Of a DNA stretch of 64,000 nucleotides, positions 24,981 through 33,581 are shown in pieces (the stretch's first letter is position 1; each line of letters begins with the position of its first letter). A program made the translations under genes and the position numbers. The DNA comes from Leptotrichia shahii (GTDB lineage Bacteria > Fusobacteriota > Fusobacteriia > Fusobacteriales > Leptotrichiaceae), in the NCBI RefSeq assembly GCF_008327825.1, contig NZ_AP019827.1, positions 1,302,001 through 1,366,000 on the forward strand. The letters run 5' to 3'. The notes below the pieces were generated by a model. The model was given only the letters and a program-made list of their open reading frames with translations. It did no database searches and was not told the DNA's origin.

Positions 24981-26009
24981 ATGAATAGAAATGATACAAA
25001 TTCAAAAAAATCAATGATTCAAAATATAAAAAACTTCAAAATATATTTGAATGAACGGTTTCCATTAGGAAAAAACTCTTTTTTTGTACTAATTTTTACT
25101 TTGTCAGGATACATTTATACAAGTTTATTATACAATTCAAAAATTATGCATCCATTTTATGTAAAAGGAATTAGAGTACCTATGTCCTTTTATAGAATAG
25201 TTCCACTATTCATAATAATTTTTATGTTTTTCCTGCAATTAAGAATAACAGACGAATTTAAGGATTATGAGGAAGACTTAAAATACAGGGCTTACCGTCC
25301 TGTTCAGAGAGGTATAATTTCATTAAAAACATTAGGAAAAATAGGAATTGCTACTGTTATAACACAAATAATACTTGCACACGTTATAGATCCTGAAATT
25401 ATCTATTTTATGATATTTGTATGGATTTATATGTTCTTAATGGCAAAGGAATTTTTTATAAAAAAATGGCTTACAAAAAGAATTTTGATTTATGCTCTCT
25501 CCCACGTTGTAATAATGGTATTCATTACTCTCGTTATTGTAGAATCTACACGATACATTGTACCAAAAAATATTTTTGACGTTTTTATATTACAACGGTA
25601 TAAACATAATATTGATATTGCCCTAATTCCTCTTTTTGCATTAAATTATCTAAACGGAATTGTTCTAGAAATTGGAAGAAAAACGAGAAGAGCTGACGAA
25701 GAAGAACATGGAGTGCAGACGTATAGCAAACTTTGGGGAAAGAAAAAGGCTGTAGTAATTTTAAGTTTACTTTTTGTTATTGAATATTTTCTTGTCATTC
25801 TTGGGCTTGCCCATACTTACGAAAAATATTTTTTCTTTGGTGGATTAACATTGCTTGTAATATTAGTAGTTTCAATATATTTTATGATAAAATTTTTGAA
25901 AAAGGATTTATCAGGAAAAATTGTGGAAAGTGTGTCGGGACTTTGGATTATTTTTTCTAGTATGGGGATGGGGCTTCTTCCTTATTTTATATTTAGTTTA
26001 ATAAGATAA
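24981..26009 (+). CDS. UbiA-family prenyltransferase-like membrane protein
   Basis: 342 residues with about nine membrane helices. The first cytoplasmic loop carries an Asp-rich motif, 'RITDEFKDYEED' (about 84-95), followed by 'YRPVQRG', the UbiA arrangement in which NDxxDxxxD binds prenyl diphosphate through magnesium. The second Asp-rich site is weaker ('GRKTRRADEEEHGVQTYSKLWG', about 231-252) but in the expected place. It is the last gene of the operon and the natural candidate to add a polyprenyl chain to a small or lipid acceptor. Confidence 0.8.
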   Translation: MNRNDTNSKKSMIQNIKNFKIYLNERFPLGKNSFFVLIFTLSGYIYTSLLYNSKIMHPFYVKGIRVPMSFYRIVPLFIIIFMFFLQLRITDEFKDYEEDLKYRAYRPVQRGIISLKTLGKIGIATVITQIILAHVIDPEIIYFMIFVWIYMFLMAKEFFIKKWLTKRILIYALSHVVIMVFITLVIVESTRYIVPKNIFDVFILQRYKHNIDIALIPLFALNYLNGIVLEIGRKTRRADEEEHGVQTYSKLWGKKKAVVILSLLFVIEYFLVILGLAHTYEKYFFFGGLTLLVILVVSIYFMIKFLKKDLSGKIVESVSGLWIIFSSMGMGLLPYFIFSLIR

Positions 26010-26021
26010 AAAATATACTCA

Positions 26022-26155
26022 GGCAATATTTTATTTAAATACTCGAAACCATTTAAAATTAGACTATTAAAAACTATATAAAACTTAGAATTTGAATAAA
26101 ATAGTCATAGTTTTTAAGTTCAGTTTTACTATATTATTGCTTGAGTATTTATATT
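26022..26155. repeat. Repeat element B copy 1, flanked by 14-bp inverted repeats
   Basis: Bases 26049-26133 match 55299-55385 at roughly 85% identity with few gaps. This copy sits within an inverted repeat, ATACTCAGGCAATA near 26023 and TATTGCTTGAGTAT near 26138 (13 of 14 pair). It could be a small non-autonomous mobile element or a large bidirectional terminator between the converging lipid operon and recR. Confidence 0.6.
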
Positions 26156-26181
26156 AACTCCTGAAATCTGTTAAAATAAAT

Positions 26182-26778
26182 CTAATTTTCATCATCTACA
26201 TTAACTCTACCTTCCAATGATCTTCCAAGAGTTGCCATATCAGTGTATTCAATATTTCCACCCATTGGAATACCACTAGCAATTTTAGAGATTTTTACAT
26301 CTCTTACCTTTAAAAATTTTGTTAAGTAAAGACTTGTAGTTTCTCCTTCCAAATCAGGATTTAAAGCTAAAATAACTTCCCTAACACTTCCATCTATCCT
26401 ATCCAGCAACTTTTTCAAATTCAAATCTTCAATAGTAATTCCATTTAACGGATCAATTTTGCCGCCTAAAACATGATAAAGCCCATTATATGTTTCTGAC
26501 TTCTCAAAGGCAATCACATCTCTTACACCTTCTACAACACAAATTACTCCCTTATCTCTTTTTTCATTCTCACAAATTTCACAAATTTCATTTTCCGATA
26601 AATTTCCACAAATTTTACAATGTTTAATATTTGTATGTGAATCTTTTATTATTTCTAACATTCTATCAACTTCTGCTTCACTCCTGTCTAGTACATCAAA
26701 TGCAATTCTTGCCGCACTTTTTCTCCCAATTCCAGGCAATTTTGCAAAAACATCAATTAAATCATCTAATTTCTTCAT
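26182..26778 (-). CDS. recR: Recombination mediator RecR
   Basis: Works with RecF/RecO to load RecA on gapped DNA. The helix-hairpin-helix LPGIGRKSA is at residues 14-22, the C4 zinc site uses Cys54, 57, 66 and 69, and the Toprim domain starts at 'GVICVVEG' (77-84) with the usual 'NPDLEGE' motif. Length 198 is standard. dnaX, often upstream, is absent here. Confidence 0.97.
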   Translation of the reverse strand: MKKLDDLIDVFAKLPGIGRKSAARIAFDVLDRSEAEVDRMLEIIKDSHTNIKHCKICGNLSENEICEICENEKRDKGVICVVEGVRDVIAFEKSETYNGLYHVLGGKIDPLNGITIEDLNLKKLLDRIDGSVREVILALNPDLEGETTSLYLTKFLKVRDVKISKIASGIPMGGNIEYTDMATLGRSLEGRVNVDDEN

Positions 26779-26804
26779 ATTTTTTATTTTCTCTCCTTTT
26801 TAAT

Positions 26805-26842
26805 TTTAAAAAAGGGAAAGGCATAAAAACCGTTTCCCTTAT
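26805..26842 (-). terminator. Terminator of pyk
   Basis: Minus strand: AAGGGAAACGG ... CCTTTCCCTT (26840-26830 and 26821-26812), then TTTTTTAAAA. Lies between the pyk stop and the recR start. Confidence 0.8.
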
Positions 26843-26882
26843 AAAAATATTTATGATTAAAATGTCAAACAATTAAATTTAA

Positions 26883-28310
26883 CTATTCTCCAACTCTTTC
26901 CACTCTAAATGTATTAGTTGTTCCTTCTTTAGAAATTCCAGTTACTAATACTACTAAGTCACCTTTTTTAGCTTCTTCGTGATTAGCTGCAATTTCTCTT
27001 GCTTTTGCAAAAAAGTCATCAGTTTTATCTAATCCTTTTTCTACGTAAGCTCTAACTCCTCTTACTAATGCCAATTGTCTAGCAGTTTGTTCATTATCAG
27101 TTAATGCAATTATAGGTACAGTTGGTCCATATTTTCTAATCATTTTAGGAGATCTTCCTGTTTTTGTCCAACATACGATTAATTTAGCATCCAATGATTG
27201 TGTAGTACTTACTGCACCGCTTGAAATTGCTTCTGTAACAGAAATATCTGATCCTCCTGGAGTTTCAACTGTTTTGAATTTTTTAAATTCATCTGTTCTT
27301 TTTGAAATAGTAGCCATCATCTTAACAGCTTCTACTGGATATTTACCTTTTGCTGATTCTCCTGATAACATAACTGCATCTGTTCCATCTAAAATAGCAT
27401 TAGCAACGTCTCCTGCTTCTGCTCTTGTAGGTCTTGGGTTTCTAATCATTGAATCTAACATTTGTGTAGCTGTAATAACTGGTTTTCCAGCTTTGTTACA
27501 TTTTCTAATCATCATTTTTTGCATGAAAGGAACTTCTTCAGCAGGAACTTCTACTCCTAAATCTCCTCTTGCTACCATGATTCCATCACTTAATTCCAAG
27601 ATTTCATCGAAGTTGTCAACACCTTCTTGGCTTTCAATTTTAGGAATAATTTGAATATTTTTTCCACCATTATCATCTAGTACTTTTCTTACTTCAGCAA
27701 CGTCAGATGCTTTTCTTATGAATGAAGCTGCTACAAAGTCAACACCTTGTTTGCAACCAAATTTCAAGTCAGCAATATCTTTTTCAGCTAATGCAGGCAA
27801 TCCAACTGAAACATCTGGCAAGTTTACACCTTTAGTTTCTCCTAATTCTCCAGTATTTGTGATAACACAGTGAACTTCTCCAGCTGCTTTGTCTACGCTC
27901 TCAACTTTTAATCCAACTAAACCATCATCTAATAAAACTGTTGTTCCTTCATATAAGTCATCAACAATTCCAGGATAAGAAACTGCAAATTTGTCAGCAT
28001 TTCCAACGAAAGAGTAATCAGTAGTAATTGTTACCTTCTTACCTGTTTCTAACAATACATCTTTCCCGCCTTCTAATTTTCCAGTTCTAATTTCAGGCCC
28101 TTTAGTATCTAATAAAATCCCTATTTCTTTACCTGTTTTTTTCATTACTTCTCTAATATTTTTAATTCTTTGTCCATGTTCTTCAAAATCACCATGAGAA
28201 AAGTTCAATCTCATTACGTTCATTCCACTTTCTACTAATTTTGTCAACATTTCAACACTTTCAGTTTTTGGACCGATGGTACAAACAACTTTAGTCATTT
28301 TAATTTTCAT
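26883..28310 (-). CDS. pyk: Pyruvate kinase
   Basis: Last step of glycolysis, PEP plus ADP to pyruvate plus ATP. The N-terminal 'TKVVCTIGPKT', 'MRLNFSHG', the active-site signature 'IIPKIESQEGVDNF' (catalytic Lys), and 'PVITATQMLDSM' are all present. At 475 residues it has the A, B and C domains but no extra C-terminal PEP-utiliser domain. It follows pfkA by 133 bp on the same strand, a common glycolytic pairing, with a stable hairpin between them. Confidence 0.98.
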   Translation of the reverse strand: MKIKMTKVVCTIGPKTESVEMLTKLVESGMNVMRLNFSHGDFEEHGQRIKNIREVMKKTGKEIGILLDTKGPEIRTGKLEGGKDVLLETGKKVTITTDYSFVGNADKFAVSYPGIVDDLYEGTTVLLDDGLVGLKVESVDKAAGEVHCVITNTGELGETKGVNLPDVSVGLPALAEKDIADLKFGCKQGVDFVAASFIRKASDVAEVRKVLDDNGGKNIQIIPKIESQEGVDNFDEILELSDGIMVARGDLGVEVPAEEVPFMQKMMIRKCNKAGKPVITATQMLDSMIRNPRPTRAEAGDVANAILDGTDAVMLSGESAKGKYPVEAVKMMATISKRTDEFKKFKTVETPGGSDISVTEAISSGAVSTTQSLDAKLIVCWTKTGRSPKMIRKYGPTVPIIALTDNEQTARQLALVRGVRAYVEKGLDKTDDFFAKAREIAANHEEAKKGDLVVLVTGISKEGTTNTFRVERVGE

Positions 28311-28363
28311 TTTTCCTCCTAAAATTTAATTTAAAATTTTCATTGCCTTAAATTATCAATGAA

Positions 28364-28383
28364 TTCTTGCTAAAGAGCAAGAA
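28364..28383 (-). promoter_or_regulatory. Hairpin in the pfkA-pyk gap
   Basis: Perfect 8-bp stem TTCTTGCT / AGCAAGAA with a 4-nt loop, about 55 bp before the pyk ATG. There is no T-run after it on the minus strand, so it is more likely a processing or stability element than a terminator. Confidence 0.5.
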
Positions 28384-28443
28384 AGTTCATTTACAGTTTA
28401 TCAAAATTAAAAAATTACTAAACTAACATAACTTTTTATTAAA

Positions 28444-29406
28444 TTATAATGATAACATATTTGCAATTGCATAATCAGCTGCAGATGCTTTTGAATAATT
28501 TTCCCAAGCATAAGATAATTTATGAGTTGTAACTTCTTCACTTTGGATTCCAACCATTAATCCACCTTTTCCTTCAGCAATTAATTCAACTGCCTTAACA
28601 GCCAATCTTGTTGCTAAAATTCTATCAAATGCAGTAGGTGCTCCACCTCTTTGAATATGCCCTAAAATAGTAACTCTTATACTTGTGTTAACTCTTGTTG
28701 ACAGCTCTTCTTTAAGTTGAACAACATTTCCAACGCCTTCAGCAACAACAATTATATCGTACAATTTACCATCTGCACGTCTTTTTTTTATTACTTCTGC
28801 CAAGTCATCAATTGAGCTTTCAGTTTCTGGAATCATAACTCCGCTTGCTCCTCCTGCTATTGCAGAATAAAGAGCTAAATCTCCACAGTTTCTTCCCATT
28901 ACTTCAACTAAATATGTTCTTTCGTGTGAAGTAGCAGTATCTTTTAATTTTGAGATTGCATCTAATATAATATTTAATGCTGTATCATAACCGACTGTAT
29001 AGTCAGTTCCAGCTACATCATTATCAATAGTTCCTGGAATTCCAATTGTTTTGATTCCGTGTTCTTCATATAAGTAATGTGCCCCATGGAACGATCCATC
29101 TCCACCGATTACAACTAATCCGTCAATTCCATATTTTTTCAGATTAGCCGCCGCTTTTGCCCTAACTTCAGGATCTTTAAATTCAGGTAATCTTGCTGAT
29201 AATAAAATTGTTCCTCCTTTGTCAGCAATTCCACTTACATCTAGTAATGTTAATGGAGCAATTTGATCCTCAAGCATCCCTTTGTATCCTCTTTTTATGC
29301 CATAAACTTCCATTCCTTTGTTAATGGCAGCTTTCGTCACAGCTCTTATCGCTGTATTCATACCTTGTGAATCTCCTCCACTTGTTAAAATTGCGATTTT
29401 TTTCAT
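28444..29406 (-). CDS. pfkA: ATP-dependent 6-phosphofructokinase
   Basis: Phosphorylates fructose 6-phosphate. Motifs: 'ILTSGGDSQGMN' at the N-terminus, where most relatives have GGDAPGMN; 'VIGGDGSFHGA' with the Gly after GGD that marks ATP use; and the catalytic 'GTIDNDVAGTDYTVG' segment. 320 residues is the classic bacterial length. First gene of the pfkA-pyk pair, with a recognisable promoter (29472-29500). Confidence 0.97.
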   Translation of the reverse strand: MKKIAILTSGGDSQGMNTAIRAVTKAAINKGMEVYGIKRGYKGMLEDQIAPLTLLDVSGIADKGGTILLSARLPEFKDPEVRAKAAANLKKYGIDGLVVIGGDGSFHGAHYLYEEHGIKTIGIPGTIDNDVAGTDYTVGYDTALNIILDAISKLKDTATSHERTYLVEVMGRNCGDLALYSAIAGGASGVMIPETESSIDDLAEVIKKRRADGKLYDIIVVAEGVGNVVQLKEELSTRVNTSIRVTILGHIQRGGAPTAFDRILATRLAVKAVELIAEGKGGLMVGIQSEEVTTHKLSYAWENYSKASAADYAIANMLSL

Positions 29407-29471
29407 CGTACTTTTTCTCCTTCTATGACATTTATAATATTTAAAAATTTAATTTCAATCTTTACATTTTT

Positions 29472-29500
29472 ATATTAGCATTTTTGAAATCCATTGTCAA
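29472..29500 (-). promoter_or_regulatory. Promoter of pfkA-pyk
   Basis: Minus strand: TTGACA (29500-29495), 17-bp spacer ending in TGC, TAATAT (29477-29472); the TGn makes it an extended -10. Confidence 0.65.
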
Positions 29501-29619
29501 TTAATTTTTGAAATTATTTTAATTAAAGCCTTATTTTTCACTATTTTTTAGATTTTTTCACAGTAAAATTATTTTTTAAATGAATTTTGATTTATTTTAT
29601 TTAATTTTTAATATATACT

Positions 29620-29849
29620 TTATGTACGAACAATAATTTCTTCAATACTTTTTCCATATTGAACAACCCATTCCAATACAAGCCAGGTAAAATACAAAAT
29701 ACTTTTGTTTATAATTCTATCTTCAACGTTTGTCCAGTTTAATCTAAAATCTTATTTTGTAAATAAATTTCACATTTTATAGCAAAGGACTTTAAATTAT
29801 CACGCTCCAGTCCATCAGTTTGTTTTCCTTTATATTTTTTTCTGTTCAA
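29620..29849 (-). pseudogene. Relic of a small unknown protein, frameshifted
   Basis: On the minus strand a frame opening at TTG 29849-29847, overlapping the end of the upstream gene, gives 'KQTDGLERDNLKSFAIKCE..' up to a stop near 29741. The neighbouring frame then continues 'NWTNVEDRIINKSILYFTWLVLEW' and 'GKSIEEIIVRT' to a stop at 29620-29622. The composition looks protein-like in both parts, with one shift needed to join them. I do not recognise the family. The rest of the 29407-29619 gap shows only the pfkA promoter. Confidence 0.4.
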
Positions 29850-30264
29850 AATTATCCAATTCCTTTTCTAAAATTAAAATAACTGTCATATCTGCAGGTA
29901 TCATACTCAAAATTTTTTGGTACAGTTCTGCTTTTTTTTCACGACATACTTTTAAAAATAGCAGGCAATCCCTCTTTTTCTTTAATCTCAAGCTGTATCC
30001 ATCATTTAAAAGAATATTAAAATTTATTGTCTTAAAAGTTCCCTGACGAATAAAAATTCTTGTTAAAACACAAAGTTTTACTTCATTAATATTAAAATAT
30101 ATTTCCTGTTTTTTTATTTTTGGTATAAAAGTAAATATAAATTCTCCATCCAGTTCTTCCAAATTTTCTGCATTAAATTTAATCTTTTTCATAATTAGGG
30201 AAAAAATCACATAAACTATATATAAAATCAGTATTATTGTAGGTAACGGCAAATTGATTTGCAT
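29830..30264 (-). CDS. Small membrane-anchored hypothetical protein
   Basis: 144 residues: one N-terminal membrane helix (about 5-24) followed by a beta-rich, basic cytoplasmic-type domain ('LDGEFIFTFIP..', 'RQGTFKTINFNILLNDGYSLRL'). I do not recognise the family. A family A repeat lies directly upstream (30291-30372), and the ribosome site AAGGAGG is good. Its stop region overlaps the start of the relic reading frame at 29620-29849, so the two may once have been coupled. Confidence 0.6.
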   Translation of the reverse strand: MQINLPLPTIILILYIVYVIFSLIMKKIKFNAENLEELDGEFIFTFIPKIKKQEIYFNINEVKLCVLTRIFIRQGTFKTINFNILLNDGYSLRLKKKRDCLLFLKVCREKKAELYQKILSMIPADMTVILILEKELDNFEQKKI

Positions 30265-30290
30265 AATTTCCTCCTTTCAAACTTACACTT

Positions 30291-30372
30291 CAGTCATTTA
30301 TAAAAGTCTAAAAACTTCAATAACTACAGCATTTTTAAATTTTTATAGCTTTTACTTTTAAAATTGCCTAAA
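30291..30372. repeat. Degenerate intergenic repeat, family A copy 3 (short form)
   Basis: CATTTATAAAAGTCTAAAAAC...AATAACTACAGCATTTTTAAA, then TTTTACTTTTAAAATTGCC. It matches both ends of the copies at 5541 and 62959 but lacks the central 'gacaagg' block. Confidence 0.6.
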
Positions 30373-30388
30373 TTTATTCTATCAAATA

Positions 30389-31903
30389 TTAAGTTAATTT
30401 ATTTAAAAATACTGTTGCCAAACTTAAAAATATTAAAAATCCAAAACAATCTGTCGCTGTTGTCAGTACCACAGCCGAAGCCATCGCAGGATCAATTTTT
30501 AACGCTTTTAATGTTATTGGTATCAAAAATCCGATCATACAGGCAATCACAAGATTTCCGATCATTGCCAAAAATACAATTAATCCCATATAAAAATTTC
30601 CGTAAAGTACCCATAAGATTCCTCCGCACAGCAATCCTAAGATCGCTCCATTTATTGCTCCAACTAAAAGTGTCTTTCCAATTATTCCAATTGTATCCTT
30701 TAAATCAACTTCTCCTAACGCTAATGCACGAATTGTTACAGATAAGGCTTGAGTCCCTGCATTTCCTCCCATTCCGCTGATTATTGTCATTATTGAAGAT
30801 AAAATGACTACTTTTTCAACTGTATTGGAAAATAGCCCAATTACAAATGAAGCCAGAAAAGCTGTTGCGAGATTTATAACTAACCAAGGTAATCTTTGCT
30901 TAACAGAAAATAAAAATGGTGAATCAATCTCTTCTTCTTCTGAAACTCCCCCTAATTTTAAAATATCCTCAGTATTTTCCTCCTGAATTACATCAATAAT
31001 GTCATCTACTGTTATAATTCCCAATATATTCTTTTTATGATTAATAACAGGCACTACACGTAAATCGTATTTTGACACAATTCTAGCCACTTCTTCCTGA
31101 TCTTCCTCAACATAGACATATTTTACATTTTCATCCATTATATTCTCAAGTTTTGTATCTTCTGAAGAAATTAATATATCCCGTAAGTCTGCCTCTCCAA
31201 CCAGTTCTTTTTTTTCATTTGTAACAAAAATAGTTTCAATCACTTCTGTCTTTGGAGCAATAATTTTCAACTTAGCCATTACATCTTTTATTTCCAGATT
31301 TTGCTTAAATGCAATATACTGGGTTGTCATTATTCCTCCAGCCGTGTCTTCCTCATAGCCTAGTAATTCTCGAAATTTATTCGCCTGTGAACGTTTCATC
31401 TTATCAAGAATTGATTTACTCTTTTGAATGTCAATATATCCTAAAATATCGACTACGTCATCTGGCGACATATATCCCAAAATATCTATGTCTTCTTCAT
31501 CTGAAAGCAAATCTATAATTCTCGTTTGCAATTCTTCATCTGCCTGCTCTAAAACACTAGCCTTATTCTCATTGCTCATAAGCTCAAACACTCTTAAAAG
31601 TTCATCATCATCCAACTCTTCAAAACTTTCTGCAATATCAATCGAATGATTATCTTCAAAGTATTCTTTCAGCTCTTTCTCTGTTTCAATTTTTTGAATT
31701 TCCTCAGCCATTTCTTCAGGCGATACTTCTTCATTTTCTTCAAAATCCTTAACATCCTCTTCAGACATACGGTTTCTAATTTCATCCTTTAATTTCTCCA
31801 CATCCTGCTGAGTTACTTCCTCTTGAACTGATTCTTTTATGTTAGTGTTATTATTAATGTCAATATCTTGTTTGTCTAAATTTACTTTATTATTTTGATT
31901 CAT
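30389..31903 (-). CDS. mgtE: Magnesium transporter MgtE
   Basis: Magnesium-gated channel. Domains in order: an acidic N-terminal extension (1-60), MgtE N domain (superhelical; 'YMSPDDVVDILGYI' near 145-158), two CBS domains (about 185-320), connecting helix, and five membrane helices at the C-terminus with the pore signature 'GNAGTQALSVTIRAL' and 'DCFGFLIFLSLA'. Length 504 is slightly long because of the acidic leader. No M-box is seen in the 55 bp upstream. Probably cotranscribed with the NUDIX gene. Confidence 0.96.
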   Translation of the reverse strand: MNQNNKVNLDKQDIDINNNTNIKESVQEEVTQQDVEKLKDEIRNRMSEEDVKDFEENEEVSPEEMAEEIQKIETEKELKEYFEDNHSIDIAESFEELDDDELLRVFELMSNENKASVLEQADEELQTRIIDLLSDEEDIDILGYMSPDDVVDILGYIDIQKSKSILDKMKRSQANKFRELLGYEEDTAGGIMTTQYIAFKQNLEIKDVMAKLKIIAPKTEVIETIFVTNEKKELVGEADLRDILISSEDTKLENIMDENVKYVYVEEDQEEVARIVSKYDLRVVPVINHKKNILGIITVDDIIDVIQEENTEDILKLGGVSEEEEIDSPFLFSVKQRLPWLVINLATAFLASFVIGLFSNTVEKVVILSSIMTIISGMGGNAGTQALSVTIRALALGEVDLKDTIGIIGKTLLVGAINGAILGLLCGGILWVLYGNFYMGLIVFLAMIGNLVIACMIGFLIPITLKALKIDPAMASAVVLTTATDCFGFLIFLSLATVFLNKLT

Positions 31904-31958
31904 TAATTCCCCCTTTCCATCATTTTTATATTTTTATTTAAATATAATCAGTTATTTC

Positions 31959-32459
31959 TTAATTTTTCCCTGAAAAATAAGTTACTGCAAGTATTGTTTT
32001 CATATCATTTGAAAGTTTTACAATATCCTTCACATCAATCCAAACCACTTTCACATCTTCCCCATTATCTAGCGACTGCTCAAGCGGCTTAATATCATCC
32101 GATCTCAATCTCCCACTAAAAAAATATAGATTTTCAGTAGTATACCCAGGCGACACATAAAGCCCTTGCGGCAATTCTTTTACATCCACAATATCCCTTT
32201 CCAAATATCCAGTTTCTTCCCGTAATTCCCTAAAAGCTGCTGTCTTAGGATCTTCATCCCCGTCAATCAGCCCAGCACAAACTTCCAAAGTATAATCTTT
32301 CGGACCTGGACGGAATTGTTTTACCAATATTGCTTTTTCTCTAGTTTCATTAAATAAAACAAAACAAACCGCATTAGACTTATCTAGATATTCCAAAGTT
32401 ATCCCAGTTGTTGGGTGTATCATTTTTGCCCCTTTTAAAAATTTAAAACTATTATCCAT
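31959..32459 (-). CDS. NUDIX hydrolase (ADP-ribose pyrophosphatase type)
   Basis: 166 residues with a complete Nudix box, G-x5-E-x7-REUxEExGU: Gly and Glu in 'GLIDGDE' and 'RELREETGY' (about 86-110). The N-terminal 'VCFVLFNETREKAILVKQFRPG' is like ADP-ribose pyrophosphatases, which cleave ADP-ribose to AMP and ribose 5-phosphate. Exact substrate is not certain. Located 55 bp upstream of mgtE in the same direction. Confidence 0.85.
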   Translation of the reverse strand: MDNSFKFLKGAKMIHPTTGITLEYLDKSNAVCFVLFNETREKAILVKQFRPGPKDYTLEVCAGLIDGDEDPKTAAFRELREETGYLERDIVDVKELPQGLYVSPGYTTENLYFFSGRLRSDDIKPLEQSLDNGEDVKVVWIDVKDIVKLSNDMKTILAVTYFSGKN

Positions 32460-32529
32460 TTTTATTTATTGTATGATAAAATATCATACACTCCTTTCCT
32501 GCAATTTTTTATTTTCCTTACTTTTAAAA

Positions 32530-32640
32530 TTCATAATAGACCTGTTCGATAACTTAAATCTTTTTATTCTTATAAGGGGCAAGGCCCCTTGCTTTAGAAC
32601 ATTTATTTTATTAGATTCTAAATACATAAATTTTAGAACA
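32530..32640. repeat. Intergenic hairpin repeat upstream of the NUDIX gene
   Basis: Contains AAGGGGC / GCCCCTT (32574-32580 and 32584-32590). About 80 bp align with 3508-3595, sharing 'gataac.taa', the central hairpin, 'ccccttgctt' and 'atttattttatta'. Confidence 0.6.
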
Positions 32641-32649
32641 AGTTTAATT

Positions 32650-33426
32650 TCAAAAAATACTCTCAATCACATTTAATCCAATTTCCTTTGCAAATTTTCT
32701 TGCAATTTCCATTTCCCTATCTTCCATCCTGTTAAAATTGTGCGTATCCGATCCAATTATCGTTCTAACATTATACTGTTTCACAATTTCCCAAAATTCC
32801 TTGTACGGATACATATATCTGTCCCAGTCAGGATGTCTTTCAAACGATTTTCTTATCCCATTTGCATTTACTTCAAGCGGTACATCTATTTTTTCTGCGG
32901 CTTTAGAAATAATGTGTGCAGCTTTTTCACAACTTTCATCCCAAGTTCGATAATTTACCATGTACAAGTCTGGATGTGCAATATAGTCAAATTTTCGGCT
33001 TTCTATTGCTTCTATCATATATTTGGCATAACTTATGACATCTTCACCTGTTTTTATTTTCCAGGAACTATAATTTTTATTATCTCCAGATTTTCTAAAA
33101 ATATGCAGTCCTAAAACAAGATAATCCAGTTTTTCCCTATATTTATCATATTTTTCAAGAAGCTCTGGAAAATATTCTATTTCCAGTGATTTATAAATTT
33201 TAATTTTATCTCCATATTTTTTCTGCGCATCTTCAATTTCCTTTAAATATCCACTAAAGTCCTCTTCTTTCATTCGGTTATCTTCATAATATTCAGGCAT
33301 TGGAGCGTGATCTGATATTCCAAGCTCGGTGTAGCCTTCCCTAATTGCCACCTTTACATAATCTTCCACATTTCCAACGGCATGTTCACATCGATAATTG
33401 TGAGTGTGAAAATTTGTCTTATTCAT
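32650..33426 (-). CDS. PHP-family histidinol-phosphatase-like phosphoesterase
   Basis: 258 residues. The PHP metal motifs are visible: HTHNYRCEH (7-15), 'LGISDHAP' (about 36-43), 'YIAHPDLY' and a final 'IIGSDTHN'. This is the HisJ/HisK type that removes phosphate from histidinol phosphate. No other his gene is nearby, so the true substrate could differ. The start is ATG, with no strong ribosome site visible. Confidence 0.85.
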   Translation of the reverse strand: MNKTNFHTHNYRCEHAVGNVEDYVKVAIREGYTELGISDHAPMPEYYEDNRMKEEDFSGYLKEIEDAQKKYGDKIKIYKSLEIEYFPELLEKYDKYREKLDYLVLGLHIFRKSGDNKNYSSWKIKTGEDVISYAKYMIEAIESRKFDYIAHPDLYMVNYRTWDESCEKAAHIISKAAEKIDVPLEVNANGIRKSFERHPDWDRYMYPYKEFWEIVKQYNVRTIIGSDTHNFNRMEDREMEIARKFAKEIGLNVIESIF

Positions 33427-33517
33427 ACGTTTTCCCCATTCTGTATTTTCAAAATTTTTCCTTTCATATATTTTACCAATTATTTGGGAAAAAATAAAGG
33501 TTTTAAATAAATTTATT

Positions 33518-33546
33518 TTGTTTTTAGTGAAAATTTTTGATATAAT
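33518..33546 (+). promoter_or_regulatory. Promoter of the ABC-F gene
   Basis: TTGTTT (33518-33523), 17-bp spacer ending in TGA, TATAAT (33541-33546); extended -10. Confidence 0.7.
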
Positions 33547-33581
33547 ATAAATAAATTATAAATATTTAAGGAGGAAATTTT

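Noticed and set aside
31904-31958. M-box magnesium riboswitch before mgtE
   Set aside because: Only 55 bp lie between the NUDIX stop and mgtE start, with no M-box motifs.
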